DNA of 64,000 nt, taken from positions 99,639 to 163,638 of the forward strand of contig NZ_GL890774.1 in the NCBI RefSeq assembly GCF_000211415.1. Reading direction: 5' to 3'. Made by a program: the position numbers and the translations under genes. The DNA is from Enterobacter mori LMG 25706 (GTDB taxonomy: Bacteria; Pseudomonadota; Gammaproteobacteria; Enterobacterales; Enterobacteriaceae). Below the pieces are notes generated by a model. It saw only the letters and a program-made list of their open reading frames with translations. It was not told where the DNA came from and searched no databases. Shown here piece by piece: positions 29,647 through 40,496 of this stretch; within the stretch, counting starts at the first letter, position 1, and each line of letters begins with the position of its first letter.

Positions 29647-30267
29647 ATGGGGTATATCGTCGCATTAACCGGCGGCATCGGTAGTGGAAAAAGTACCGTT
29701 GCGGACGCGTTTTCTCGTCTGGGTATCACGATTATTGATGCCGATATCATTGCCCGTCAGGTGGTAGAGCCAAATACACCCGCACTCAAGGCCATCAAGG
29801 CACACTTTGGCCCCGTCATCCTCAATGCGGATGGCACGCTCAATCGCCGCCAGCTTCGTGAATGCATTTTTTCTGATTCTGCAGAAAAAGCCTGGCTTAA
29901 TGCCCTGCTGCATCCCATTATCCACCAGGAAACCCAGCGTCAGATTGCCGCAGCACGTTCGCCTTATGTGCTCTGGGTCGTTCCACTGTTGGTAGAAAAT
30001 CAGCTGCAACATAAAGCCGATCGGGTATTGGTGATAGATGTCTCCCCCGAAACGCAAATCCTACGAACCGTGGCGCGGGATCGGGTCTCACGTGAACATG
30101 CTGAACACATTCTTGCCGCACAGGCCACGCGCGCTCAGCGCCTTGCCGTTGCGGATGATGTTATTGATAATAACGGCGCACCAGATGCGATTGCATCGGA
30201 TGTTGCCCGTCTGCACGCGCAGTATCTGACGTTCGCCGCGCAGGCCGTTGCACAGGAAAAACCATAA
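29647..30267 (+). CDS. coaE: Dephospho-CoA kinase CoaE
   Basis: Last step of coenzyme A synthesis: phosphorylates the 3'-hydroxyl of dephospho-CoA with ATP. The 206-residue P-loop kinase has Walker [10 protein letters not shown] (residues 9-17) and the DAD...ARQVVEP substrate part. First gene of coaE-zapD-yacG; its stop overlaps the zapD start by one base. Confidence 0.97.
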   Translation: MGYIVALTGGIGSGKSTVADAFSRLGITIIDADIIARQVVEPNTPALKAIKAHFGPVILNADGTLNRRQLRECIFSDSAEKAWLNALLHPIIHQETQRQIAAARSPYVLWVVPLLVENQLQHKADRVLVIDVSPETQILRTVARDRVSREHAEHILAAQATRAQRLAVADDVIDNNGAPDAIASDVARLHAQYLTFAAQAVAQEKP

Positions 30268-31010
30268 TGTCGACCCACATCCTTTTTGAGCACCCACTTA
30301 ACGAAAAAATGCGTACCTGGCTGCGCATCGAATTTCTCATTCAACAGCTTTCGCATCATCTGCCTGTTAACGATCATGCCACCGCCCTGCATTTCTTCCG
30401 CAACGTTGGCGATCTGCTGGATGTGATTGAACGCGGCGATGTCCGCACAGAATTGCTCAAAGAGCTGGAGCGCCAGCAGCGTAAATTACAGGCATGGACA
30501 GAAGTGCCAGGCGTAGACCAGAGCCGTATCGACGCGCTCCGCCAGCAGTTGAAAAGCAGCAGTGCCATTTTGATGGCCGCGCCGCGCGTCGGGCAGTTTT
30601 TGCGTGAAGATCGCCTGATCGCTCTGGTGCGCCAGCGTCTCAGCATCCCTGGCGGTTGCTGCAGCTTCGACCTGCCGACTCTGCACATGTGGCTTCATAT
30701 GCCGCAGGCACAGCGTGATGCGCAGGTGAACAGCTGGCTGGCAAGCCTGGAGCCAATGAATCAAACGCTCTCGCTGATCCTCGATCTTATCCGTAACTCA
30801 GCCCCGTTCCGCAAGCAAACCAGCCTGAACGGTTTCTACCAGGATAACGGGGATGATGCCGATCTGTTACGCCTGAATTTATCGCTGGGTGAGCAGCTTT
30901 ACCCGCAAATTTCGGGGCATAAGAGTCGTTTTGCGATTCGCTTTATGCCGCTGGACAGTGAAAATGGCACCGTGCCGGAACGCCTCGATTTTGAACTGGC
31001 CTGTTGTTAA
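30267..31010 (+). CDS. zapD: Cell division protein ZapD
   Basis: Z-ring associated protein that bundles FtsZ filaments by binding the FtsZ C-terminal tail. The 247-residue cytosolic protein matches E. coli ZapD (YacF) through its length, with a mainly alpha-helical N-terminal half and a C-terminal beta domain ([20 protein letters not shown]). Its ATG overlaps the coaE stop, and yacG follows after nine bases, so the three are co-translated. Confidence 0.96.
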   Translation: MSTHILFEHPLNEKMRTWLRIEFLIQQLSHHLPVNDHATALHFFRNVGDLLDVIERGDVRTELLKELERQQRKLQAWTEVPGVDQSRIDALRQQLKSSSAILMAAPRVGQFLREDRLIALVRQRLSIPGGCCSFDLPTLHMWLHMPQAQRDAQVNSWLASLEPMNQTLSLILDLIRNSAPFRKQTSLNGFYQDNGDDADLLRLNLSLGEQLYPQISGHKSRFAIRFMPLDSENGTVPERLDFELACC

Positions 31011-31019
31011 GGAGTGCCG

Positions 31020-31214
31020 ATGTCTGACGTAACCACCGTAAACTGCCCCACCTGTGGCAAAACCGTTGTCTGGGGCGAAGTGAGCCCATTTCGCCCATTC
31101 TGCTGCAAGCGCTGCCAGCTCATTGACTTGGGCGAATGGGCCGCGGAAGAGAAACGCATTCCAAGCGAAGGCGATCTCTCTGACAGTGATGACTGGAGCG
31201 AAGAGCAGCGATAG
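31020..31214 (+). CDS. yacG: DNA gyrase inhibitor YacG, zinc protein
   Basis: A 64-residue protein with a four-cysteine zinc site (NCPTCGK and FCCKRCQ) and an acidic flexible tail; E. coli YacG binds GyrB and inhibits gyrase. The ATG at 31020 is chosen because AAGGAG lies five bases before it; a GTG two codons earlier is also in frame but overlaps the ribosome site. Third gene of coaE-zapD-yacG. Confidence 0.95.
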   Translation: MSDVTTVNCPTCGKTVVWGEVSPFRPFCCKRCQLIDLGEWAAEEKRIPSEGDLSDSDDWSEEQR

Positions 31215-31222
31215 CCTTTAAT

Positions 31223-31248
31223 GCCTGCTCGCGCTTCGCTTAGCAGGC
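31223..31248. repeat. REP-like palindrome between yacG and mutT
   Basis: GCCTGCT (31223-31229) and AGCAGGC (31242-31248) flank CGCGCTTCGCTT. Read on the minus strand it begins TGTAGGCCTGCTAAGCGAAG, the form of a REP unit. It separates the convergent yacG and mutT genes and touches the mutT stop. Confidence 0.65.
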
Positions 31249-31641
31249 CTACAAGTTGCCCGTCAGGCGTGATATGACGGGCGCATTTGCCGGAGGAAAT
31301 TTGTCGGCATCACTTGCCTTTAGCTCAACCCAGTTACCCGGCTGTCCCTCTTTCCCCCAGGGCTCACCTTCCCAGCTTTCCACCAGCCAGAACCACAGCG
31401 TGATGTGCCTGTCCGGGAACTGGTATTCGAGCTTATCAAACAGCGTTGCGCCAAACGGGGTGATCCCCACCTCTTCCTGAAGCTCCCGAACCAGCGCCTG
31501 TTCCGGCGTTTCACCCGACTCGATTTTTCCGCCAGGAAACTCCCACTTGTTCGCCATATGGGCGTCGGCAGCGCGCTGGGTGATGAAAATTTGGTTTTGC
31601 GGGTTGCGAATAATTCCGACGGCAATTTGCAGTGTTTTCAT
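31249..31641 (-). CDS. mutT: 8-oxo-dGTP diphosphatase MutT
   Basis: Nudix hydrolase that removes 8-oxo-dGTP from the nucleotide pool and prevents A:T to C:G transversions. The 130-residue protein carries the complete Nudix box: GGKIESGETPEQALVREL then QEEVGI. It is read in the same direction as secA, 57 bases after it, with the secA terminator in between. Its integrity argues against a mutT mutator state in this strain. Confidence 0.96.
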   Translation of the reverse strand: MKTLQIAVGIIRNPQNQIFITQRAADAHMANKWEFPGGKIESGETPEQALVRELQEEVGITPFGATLFDKLEYQFPDRHITLWFWLVESWEGEPWGKEGQPGNWVELKASDADKFPPANAPVISRLTGNL

Positions 31642-31658
31642 ATTGTGACTTCCATAAA

Positions 31659-31682
31659 AAAGGCGCAGTAATCTGCGCCTTT
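31659..31682 (-). terminator. secA terminator
   Basis: AAAGGCGCAG (31659-31668), loop TAAT, CTGCGCCTTT (31673-31682), with T residues on the minus strand from the A run 31656-31661. Confidence 0.9.
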
Positions 31683-31698
31683 TCGAGTTGTTAACGTC

Positions 31699-34404
31699 TT
31701 AGCTCAGACGGCCGTGGCACGCCTTGTACTTTTTACCGGAACCACATGGGCACGGATCGTTACGACCCACTTTACGATCGCCAGTCTGCGCTGCGATCGC
31801 CGCTGCGGCTTCGCTTTCGTCAGTCTGGTGACTCAGCTGTTGCATCTGTGCCAGACGCTCAGCTTCTTCACGACGCTGCTGCTCCATCGCTTCTACTTCT
31901 TCCGGCATACGCACCTGGACTTTGCTCAGGGTGCTGATGACTTCATACTTCAGCGATTCCAGCATAGCGGCAAACATAGAGAAGGATTCACGCTTGTACT
32001 CCTGCTTCGGATCTTTCTGCGCATAGCCGCGCAGGTGGATACCCTGGCGCAGGTAGTCCATCGCCGCCAGATGCTCTTTCCACAGGGAGTCGAGCGTCTG
32101 CAGCATCACGCCTTTTTCGAAGTGACGCATCATCTCTTCGCCAACGACCTCTTCCTTACGCTTGTACACGTCCAGAGCAGTTTCGAAGATACGTTCACGC
32201 AGCGTCTCTTCGTGCAGCTCAGGCTCTTTGTCCAGCCACTCTTTGATTGGCAGTTCAAGCTCGAAATCATTTTTCAGACGTTCCTGCAGACCTTCGATAT
32301 CCCACATTTCCTCCAGAGACTGCGGAGGAATATGCGCATCGATAGTCGCTTTGAACACGTCTTCACGGATACTGTTGATGGTTTCACTCACGTCGGACAC
32401 GTCCAGCAGTTCGTTACGCTGGGTATAGATTGCACGACGCTGATCGTTGGCAACATCATCATATTCCAGCAGTTGCTTACGAATATCGAAGTTACGGCTT
32501 TCCACTTTACGCTGCGCGTTAGCAATCGCTTTGGTGACCCATGGGTGTTCAATCGCTTCGCCAGGCTTCATACCCAGCTTACGCATCATGCCGGACACGC
32601 GGTCGGAGGCAAAAATACGCATCAGCGCATCTTCCATAGATAGATAGAAGCGAGAAGAACCGGCATCACCCTGACGGCCCGCACGGCCACGCAGCTGGTT
32701 ATCGATACGACGAGATTCGTGACGCTCGGTACCAATGATGTGCAGACCACCGGATGCCAGCACGGCATCGTGACGCACCTGCCAGTCGGCTTTGATCTGC
32801 GCAATTTGTTCTGGGGTTGGGTTTTCCAGCTCCGCCACTTCGGCCTGCCAGCTACCGCCCAGCATAATATCGGTACCACGACCCGCCATGTTGGTCGCGA
32901 TGGTCACGGCCGCCGGATAACCCGCCTGCGCAACGATATCTGCTTCTTTGGCGTGGAATTTGGCGTTAAGAACGTTGTGCTTAATGCCCGCTTTGGTCAA
33001 CTCGTTGGAAACCACTTCGGATTTCTCAATGGAGATGGTCCCCACCAGTACCGGCTGGCCTGCCGCGGTACGATCGCGAATATCTTCGATGATCGCCTGA
33101 ATTTTTTCCGCTTCAGTCATGTACACCAGATCCGGCATATCCTTACGGATCATCGGACGGTTGGTAGGAACAACCACGGTATCCAGCTTGTAAATAGAGC
33201 TGAATTCAAACGCTTCGGTATCTGCAGTACCGGTCATCCCTGCCAGCTTCTCGTACAGACGGAAGTAGTTCTGGAAGGTAATAGACGCCAGCGTCTGGTT
33301 TTCGTTTTGAATATCAACGCCTTCTTTCGCTTCAACCGCCTGGTGCAGACCGTCAGACCAGCGACGCCCTTGCATAGTACGGCCGGTATGTTCATCAACG
33401 ATGATCACTTCACCGTCTTTAACGATGTAATCAACATCGCGAGTGAACAGCGCGTGCGCGCGCAGTGCGGCCGTCACGTGGTGCATCAACATGATGTTAG
33501 TTGGAGAGTAAAGAGACTCACCCTCTTCCATAATGCCCTGAGCCACCAGCAGTTCTTCAATCTTAACCAGACCACGTTCGGTCAGGTTAACCTGGCGCGC
33601 TTTTTCATCAACAGAGAAGTGACCTTCACCCTGGAAGGTATCTGAGTCTTCTTTCTCCTGACGCAGCAGGTGCGGAATGATTTTGTCGACTTTACGGTAC
33701 ATTTCAGAGCTGTCTTCGGCCGGACCGGAGATGATCAGCGGGGTACGCGCTTCATCGATCAGGATGGAATCCACCTCATCCACCAGCGCATAGTGCAGCT
33801 TGCGCTGTACGCGCTCTTCAGGGCTGAACGCCATGTTGTCGCGCAGGTAGTCGAAGCCGTATTCGTTGTTGGTGCCCTAGGTGATGTCTGCGTTATACGC
33901 TTCACGCTTGGCTGGTGCAGGCAGACCGGACATGTTGATGCCCACGGTCAAGCCTAAGAATTCAAACAGCGGACGGTTGTTTTCGGCGTCACGCTGTGCC
34001 AGATAGTCGTTGACGGTAACGACGTGAACGCCTTTACCGGTCAGTGCGTTCAGGTAAGCGGGCAGCGTCGCGGTCAGGGTTTTACCTTCACCGGTACGCA
34101 TTTCCGCGATGCAGCGCTCGTTGAGCACCATACCACCCAGCAGCTGCACGTCGAAGTGACGCATACCGAAAACACGTTTACTCGCTTCACGCACGACAGC
34201 GAACGCTTCCGGGATCAGGCTTTCCAGGGTTTCGCCTTTTTCCAGACGCGCGCGGAACTCCGCCGTTTTCGCCTTCAGCTCGTCATCTGACAGCTTTTCC
34301 ATCGCCGGTTCCATACCGTTGATGACGGCAACAGCTTTACGCATACGGCGCAGGGTACGATCGTTACGACTACCAAAAACTTTGGTTAATAATTTGATTA
34401 ACAT
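31699..34404 (-). pseudogene. secA: Preprotein translocase ATPase SecA, interrupted by an in-frame TAG at codon 176
   Basis: The frame from ATG 34404 to TAA 31699 is exactly 902 codons, the E. coli length (901 residues). All domains are present: NBD1 with Walker A RTGEGKT (about residue 103-109) and DEVDSI, the preprotein crosslinking domain, NBD2, helical scaffold, and the C-terminal zinc motif [14 protein letters not shown] single codon, TAG at 33879-33877, replaces the Tyr in [16 protein letters not shown] at plus position 33877 instead of C would restore TAC. The first downstream ATG (33834) has no ribosome site. SecA is essential, so either the base is a sequencing error, the strain carries a suppressor, or another secA copy exists. 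The SecM arrest peptide upstream controls its translation. Confidence 0.9.
33877..33879 (-). other. Amber codon in secA
   Basis: Plus strand CTA (33877-33879) reads TAG on the coding strand, in frame at codon 176. The surrounding sequence creates CCTAGG. Flanking codons on both sides are intact and the frame is not shifted. Confidence 0.95.
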
Positions 34405-34463
34405 AATAAATTCTCAAACGCCCCAGATGGGCAGATAAATTAAGGTATTGAAATAAGGTTAAT

Positions 34464-34967
34464 TTAGCTGAGGCGTTGCGGTCCGGCACGGATGCCGTGA
34501 ACCTGGCTTATCCATGTCGAGACAGAAAATGTGGCTGGCGGAATGAATGCGAATTGTGCCGTCTGACGAACCATGACCGGCGGCTGGCTGTCCTGCGTGA
34601 GCAGCGCGTTGAGCGTGTCCAGCAGAGCAAGATGCTGAGCCTGAACCGGCAGCGTCTCTTCAGCAACAGGCATGGTCTGCGGTGCCATCGCGAAGGACAG
34701 ATGGCGGATAACCGTGCGGATGGCGTGTTGATGCCAGTAATCAACCGAGAAGTTTGGGCGGCGATTCGCTTCAAGCAGTGCGAGGTTGGTAAAATTAACC
34801 CGCGTGGTGAGATCGTGCTTGGTGGTGGAGGTTTTTGTTGGTGTTGCCGCTTCAGCACTGTTGCTGAGCGCAGGCAAGCCGAGGCTCGCCGCGACCATCC
34901 CCAATAAGAGATGCGGCCAGAAGTAACGTCTGCCAAATTGTCGCCAGCGCGTCAGTATTCCGCTCAC
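34464..34967 (-). CDS. secM: Secretion monitor SecM with C-terminal arrest peptide
   Basis: Regulatory exported protein whose ribosome stalling opens the secM-secA mRNA hairpin and exposes the secA ribosome site when export is slow. It has a long signal sequence (about residues 1-36, [18 protein letters not shown]) and ends with [18 protein letters not shown], which keeps every required residue of the FxxxxWIxxxxGIRAGP arrest motif. The start is taken as GTG 34967 ([11 protein letters not shown]), as in E. coli; an ATG three codons earlier is also possible. The protein is a few residues shorter than E. coli SecM before the arrest site. The secA ATG is 59 bases after the stop. Confidence 0.95.
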   Translation of the reverse strand: MSGILTRWRQFGRRYFWPHLLLGMVAASLGLPALSNSAEAATPTKTSTTKHDLTTRVNFTNLALLEANRRPNFSVDYWHQHAIRTVIRHLSFAMAPQTMPVAEETLPVQAQHLALLDTLNALLTQDSQPPVMVRQTAQFAFIPPATFSVSTWISQVHGIRAGPQRLS

Positions 34968-35171
34968 CTGCTCCACCCAATAAGCCAGCCTTGCAGAGGC
35001 TGAGTTCAGTTCTTCTTTTTAGCGCCCAGATATTACCACTAAAGCCAATGCGCAGCAGCAGGAATGACGTAATGCAGCAGGGAAAAACGGTCAAGAATGC
35101 AGCTAACGCACAGATTTTCTACGCCAGACGGGCGTGAGGATAAACCGGGGAAAACAAAGAAGTGTAAAAAT

Positions 35172-35220
35172 AAAAACGACTGGCCTTCCTGGTCGGAGAG
35201 AGTACCAGGTTAACCAGTCG
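35172..35220 (-). terminator. lpxC terminator (end of the dcw transcript)
   Basis: CGACTGG (35177-35183) pairs with CCAGTCG (35214-35220), with an inner stem CCTGGT/ACCAGG (35188-35193 / 35204-35209). T residues follow on the minus strand (A run 35172-35176). The remaining bases to secM (about 35000-35170) should hold the secM-secA promoter. Confidence 0.85.
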
Positions 35221-35244
35221 ATTTTTTACGAACGGTATAGACCG

Positions 35245-36183
<939 letters not shown>

Positions 36184-36263
36184 CTATCCAACCGAGAGTG
36201 TATATCACTAACGGTGGGCCAGTTTAGCACAAAGAGCGAAAATCCCCAAATTCCAGCCAATTC

Positions 36264-37415
36264 CTAGTCAGCTTGCTTACGCAGGAACGCCGGGATATCC
36301 AGATAATCTGGCTCTTTTGCCGTTTGTGGAGTCGGGTCGTTTACCACTTTCGCGGCCGGTTTCTGCTCCTGAGTCAGTGGAGACATACCGTGCTGCTGGT
36401 AACGATCCATCACCGGCTGCTGAGTCTGTTTGTTGGTGACCAGCGTGATCTCAGGACGCTTGTCCATACCGATACCGGTGGCAACAACAGTGACGCGCAG
36501 TTCGTCGTTCATTTCCGGGTCAAGGGAGGTACCGATTACCACGGTAGCGTTGTCAGAGGCGAACGCACGGATGGTGTTACCCACGGTTTCGAACTCATCC
36601 AGACGCAGGTCAAAGCCAGCGGTAATGTTGACCAGCACGCCGCGCGCACCAGACAGATCGATATCTTCCAGCAGTGGAGAAGAGATAGCCATTTCAGCCG
36701 CTTCTTCTGCACGGTCTTCACCGCTCGCCACGCCAGAGCCCATCATCGCGTAGCCCATTTCGGACATCACGGTACGAACGTCTGCAAAGTCAACGTTCAT
36801 CAGACCAGGGCGGGTAATCAGTTCAGCGATACCCTGCACCGCACCTTTCAGCACGTCGTTTGCTGCGCCAAAGGCGTCCAGCAGGGAAATACCGCGACCC
36901 AGAACTTTCAGCAGTTTATCGTTCGGGATGGTAATCAGAGAGTCCACATGTTTGGACAGCTCGGTGATACCCTGCTCCGCGAAAGCCATACGCTTCTTGC
37001 CTTCGAAGTTGAAAGGCTTGGTCACGACAGCAACGGTCAGGATACCTAAATCTTTTGCCACTTCAGCCACTACAGGTGCTGCACCAGTACCGGTACCGCC
37101 GCCCATGCCCGCTGCGATGAAGACCATATCCGCACCTTCCAGTGCAGCACGCAGGGCTTCACGATCTTCTTCAGCCGCGTTGCGACCGACTTCCGGGTTA
37201 GCCCCAGCGCCCAGCCCTTTGGTGATGCCACCGCCGATCTGGATAGTCTGGCCAACTGCCGTCTTACGCAGTGCCTGCGCATCGGTGTTAACTGCAAAGA
37301 ATTCAACACCTTCAATGCGTTCACGCACCATATGCTCTACGGCGTTACCGCCGCCGCCACCGACGCCGATGACTTTAATCACCGCGTCGTTGGTCAGTTC
37401 CATAGGTTCAAACAT
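36264..37415 (-). CDS. ftsZ: Cell division GTPase FtsZ
   Basis: Tubulin homologue that forms the Z ring. The 383-residue protein has the GTP-binding signature GGGTGTGAAPV (about residue 106), the synergy loop NVDFADVRTVM, a variable linker (about 316-365) and the conserved C-terminal peptide DYLDIPAFLRKQAD that binds FtsA, ZipA and ZapD. It follows ftsA by 63 bases. Confidence 0.98.
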   Translation of the reverse strand: MFEPMELTNDAVIKVIGVGGGGGNAVEHMVRERIEGVEFFAVNTDAQALRKTAVGQTIQIGGGITKGLGAGANPEVGRNAAEEDREALRAALEGADMVFIAAGMGGGTGTGAAPVVAEVAKDLGILTVAVVTKPFNFEGKKRMAFAEQGITELSKHVDSLITIPNDKLLKVLGRGISLLDAFGAANDVLKGAVQGIAELITRPGLMNVDFADVRTVMSEMGYAMMGSGVASGEDRAEEAAEMAISSPLLEDIDLSGARGVLVNITAGFDLRLDEFETVGNTIRAFASDNATVVIGTSLDPEMNDELRVTVVATGIGMDKRPEITLVTNKQTQQPVMDRYQQHGMSPLTQEQKPAAKVVNDPTPQTAKEPDYLDIPAFLRKQAD

Positions 37416-37478
37416 AATTTCTCTCTCCGTTGTGCCTGTCGCCCGAGACCGCTAATTCTCTCCGGTCTCTTAAAAAAA

Positions 37479-38735
37479 TTAAAACTCTTTTCGCAACCAG
37501 GTGTTAAGTCGTTTGACCCACGACCCCACCGAGACGCGTTTTTCCACTTCTGCTTCACCACTCAAATGGGATTCTTTCCCGTAGTGCAGCAGGCCCACGG
37601 CCGTTGAATAATACGGCTCCTGAGCGTAATCCGTTAAACCGGTGATATTCAGCGGCGCACCAATACGCACCTGCGTATGGAACACGCGCTGAGCGCAGGC
37701 CGCAAGACCTTCAATTTGCGCTGCCCCGCCGGTTAATACAATCCCCGCCGCAAGATGATGCTTAACACCCTGCTGACGAAGCTGTTCCTGTAACTGCAAA
37801 ATCTCTTCGTTGACCAGGTTGAGCAGCTCGGTATAGCGCGGCTCAATTACCTCTGCCAGCGTCTGGCGCTGCAGGCTGCGCGGTGGACGACCACCTACGC
37901 TCGGCACTTCAACGCTCTCATCTTTGCCCACGATAGAACCCAGTGCGCAACCGTGGCGGACTTTAATGGCCTCTGCATCGCTCGGTGGCGTACCAAAGGC
38001 GTAGGCAATATCGCTGGTCACAACGTTCCCTGCGTAAGGGATCACTTTGGTGTGGCGCAACGCGCCGCCGGTATAGACAGCCATGTCCATTGTACCACCA
38101 CCAATATCGACCACACAGACGCCCAGTTCACGTTCATCTTCGGTCAGCACGGAATAACTCGCGGCCAGACCGGCGAAAATAAGTTGGTCAACTTTCAGTC
38201 CACAACGTTCAACGGCTTTAACGATGTTCTTCGCCATATCGTTGTGACATGTGATCAGGTGCACTTTTGCCTGCATACGTACGCCGGAAAGACCCACCGG
38301 GTTCTTAATCCCTTCCTGGTAGTCGATCGCATATTCCTGCGGGATCACGTGCAGTACGCGATGCTCATCGCGGACGCGCACGGACTTCGCCGTATGCACA
38401 ACATTCTCTACATCTTCCTGCGTCACTTCTTCTTCTGAAATCGGCACCATACCGATTTCGTTCTGGCAGCTGATGTGCTTGCCAGAAAGGGCCAGATAGA
38501 CAGAAGAAATCTGGCAATCTGCCATTAATTCAGCCTGATCGATGGCGCGCTGAACGCATTTCACCACCGACTCAAGGTCGTTTACCCCACCTTTATCCAT
38601 ACCACGGGATGGGCAACTCCCCACGCCAATGATATTGACCATACCGTCGGGCAGAACTTCCCCTACTAAAGCGGCAACCTTCGCGGTGCCAATCTCCAGT
38701 CCAACTACCAGTTTTCTGTCCGTCGCCTTGATCAT
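37479..38735 (-). CDS. ftsA: Cell division protein FtsA
   Basis: Actin-like ATPase that tethers FtsZ to the membrane. The 418-residue protein has the phosphate 1 motif [12 protein letters not shown], the phosphate 2 motif [12 protein letters not shown] and the adenosine motif [12 protein letters not shown], plus the C-terminal amphipathic membrane helix ([13 protein letters not shown]). It is two residues shorter than E. coli FtsA, in the linker before that helix. Its ATG overlaps the ftsQ stop. Confidence 0.97.
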   Translation of the reverse strand: MIKATDRKLVVGLEIGTAKVAALVGEVLPDGMVNIIGVGSCPSRGMDKGGVNDLESVVKCVQRAIDQAELMADCQISSVYLALSGKHISCQNEIGMVPISEEEVTQEDVENVVHTAKSVRVRDEHRVLHVIPQEYAIDYQEGIKNPVGLSGVRMQAKVHLITCHNDMAKNIVKAVERCGLKVDQLIFAGLAASYSVLTEDERELGVCVVDIGGGTMDMAVYTGGALRHTKVIPYAGNVVTSDIAYAFGTPPSDAEAIKVRHGCALGSIVGKDESVEVPSVGGRPPRSLQRQTLAEVIEPRYTELLNLVNEEILQLQEQLRQQGVKHHLAAGIVLTGGAAQIEGLAACAQRVFHTQVRIGAPLNITGLTDYAQEPYYSTAVGLLHYGKESHLSGEAEVEKRVSVGSWVKRLNTWLRKEF

Positions 38736-39574
38736 TGTTGTTCTGCCTGTACCTGTGCCTGATTCTGTTGCTGATTAGGTTCCTCGACCGGAGCCGGCTC
38801 CCAACCGACTGCTGCGCCTGAGTCATAGCGCAAATCAACGTAGCTTATCCGTTTGCCGTCCGTCTGCGCCTGCTGCTGTAAAACCGGGTAAAGTTCTACA
38901 AATCGCGCCAGACGTTTCATTGTGTCGCCGCGGCCAAGGTTGAGCTTGATCCCGTTCGTTAACGTCAGTTGCCAGGAGCGGCGCGCCGTCATTGCGGCAT
39001 CTTTTAACGTAAAGCGATCCTTAGCCAGCACCTGCCCCATCTCGCGGAAACCTTGTAACACTTCGTTTTCGCTGCCTTCAGGGCCATACAACATCGGTAA
39101 ATTTTGCTTGTTGACGCGATCGCTTGGGACGCTGAAGGAATTTCCGTCTACGTCTACCATGTGCTGATCATTCCAACGCGCAATGGGCACATATTCAACC
39201 AGATGAATCTTCAATTCATCAGGCCATTGCTTTCTTACACTCGCCTGTTTTATCCACGGCAGACGTTCAATCTGGCTCTGGATAATATTGACGTCCTGGG
39301 TCATAAAGGTGCCAGGTGAGCCCAGGGCCAGAATAGACTGGCGAATATCATCGTTACGCGTATAGTGACGCTCGCCGGTCACCACCAGCTTAGAGAGCGG
39401 TAAACGCTGCGCATCTTCCATCCAGCCCAGCACCATCCAGCCGCTGATAAACACGGTGCACAGCACCCCGAGCAGGAAGATAATCCCTGCAAGACGCGTT
39501 CCATTACTCCGGCGTGAAGACGTATATTCTTCCTCTTCATCGCGGTTGCGCGTGTTCAATGCAGCCTGAGACAT
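38732..39574 (-). CDS. ftsQ: Cell division protein FtsQ
   Basis: Bitopic inner-membrane divisome protein bridging early and late division proteins with FtsB and FtsL. The 280-residue protein has a short cytoplasmic tail, one membrane helix (about residues 28-47, [18 protein letters not shown]), a POTRA domain ([15 protein letters not shown] onward) and a beta domain. The C terminus is Gln-rich. One base separates it from ddlB and four bases overlap ftsA. Confidence 0.97.
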   Translation of the reverse strand: MSQAALNTRNRDEEEEYTSSRRSNGTRLAGIIFLLGVLCTVFISGWMVLGWMEDAQRLPLSKLVVTGERHYTRNDDIRQSILALGSPGTFMTQDVNIIQSQIERLPWIKQASVRKQWPDELKIHLVEYVPIARWNDQHMVDVDGNSFSVPSDRVNKQNLPMLYGPEGSENEVLQGFREMGQVLAKDRFTLKDAAMTARRSWQLTLTNGIKLNLGRGDTMKRLARFVELYPVLQQQAQTDGKRISYVDLRYDSGAAVGWEPAPVEEPNQQQNQAQVQAEQQ

Positions 39575-39575
39575 A

Positions 39576-40496
39576 TCAGCCCGCCTGGTCCAGAATACGT
39601 ACGACTAACTGCGAGAAGCTCATCCCCGCCTGACGCGCTGCCATCGGCACAAGGCTATGGCTCGTCATACCTGGAGAGGTGTTGGCTTCCAACAGGTAAA
39701 ATTGCCCGTCACCGTCGAGCATGACATCAATGCGTCCCCAACCACGGCAGCCTAAAACATTCCAGGCTTTGAGCACCAGAGACTGTAAATCGGCTTCACG
39801 TTCTGCTTCAAGACCACTTGGACAGAAATATTGCGTCTCATCAGAGAGATACTTCGCCTCATAATCATAGAAGACTCCGGCAGGTTGGATACGAATTGAC
39901 GGTAAAATTTCTTCGCCAAGCATCGCAACAGTAAATTCCGGTCCGCTGAGCCATTTTTCAATCAGAACTTCTTCATCATGTTGAAATGCCAATGTTAAAG
40001 CGGCAGATAAATCCTCAGCTTTATCGACTTTAGACATCCCCACGCTCGACCCTTCACGGCTCGGCTTAACAATAACCGGTAAGCCCAGCGCGGCAATGCG
40101 TGTATTAACGCTGTCCGACAGGCCCAATTCAAATGCAGTACGCGTCAGAGCAACCCATGGCGCAACGGGGAGACCCGCGCCCTGCCACAGCAGTTTGCTG
40201 CGCAGTTTATCCATGGAGATGGCAGACGCCATCACGCCGCTGCCGGTATACGGCAGGCCGATTAACTCCAGCAGCCCTTGCAATGTACCGTCTTCACCGC
40301 CACGGCCGTGCAGCGCAATGAAAACTTTATCGAAGCCCATTGCTTTCAGTTGGGTCACATCAATCTCTTTCGGATCGACCGGATGCGCATCAACGCCACC
40401 TTCACGCAGGCCCGCCAGAACGGCAGCGCCTGAATTCAGGGACACTTCGCGCTCGGCGGAGGTGCCGCCAAACAGGACAGCAATCTTATCAGCCAT
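39576..40496 (-). CDS. ddlB: D-alanine--D-alanine ligase B
   Basis: ATP-grasp enzyme that joins two D-alanines for the peptidoglycan pentapeptide. The 306-residue protein has the N-terminal [14 protein letters not shown], the central [19 protein letters not shown] and the metal-binding end [26 protein letters not shown] (split here in description: RIDVMLD and EANTSPGMT). It overlaps murC by eight bases, so it is translationally coupled. Confidence 0.97.
   Translation of the reverse strand: MADKIAVLFGGTSAEREVSLNSGAAVLAGLREGGVDAHPVDPKEIDVTQLKAMGFDKVFIALHGRGGEDGTLQGLLELIGLPYTGSGVMASAISMDKLRSKLLWQGAGLPVAPWVALTRTAFELGLSDSVNTRIAALGLPVIVKPSREGSSVGMSKVDKAEDLSAALTLAFQHDEEVLIEKWLSGPEFTVAMLGEEILPSIRIQPAGVFYDYEAKYLSDETQYFCPSGLEAEREADLQSLVLKAWNVLGCRGWGRIDVMLDGDGQFYLLEANTSPGMTSHSLVPMAARQAGMSFSQLVVRILDQAG

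Noticed and set aside
33834-33879. Reinitiation at ATG 33834 giving a separate SecA C-terminal protein
   Set aside because: No Shine-Dalgarno sequence precedes it and the fragment would lack Walker A; two independent genes are not plausible, so the two pieces were treated as one interrupted secA.
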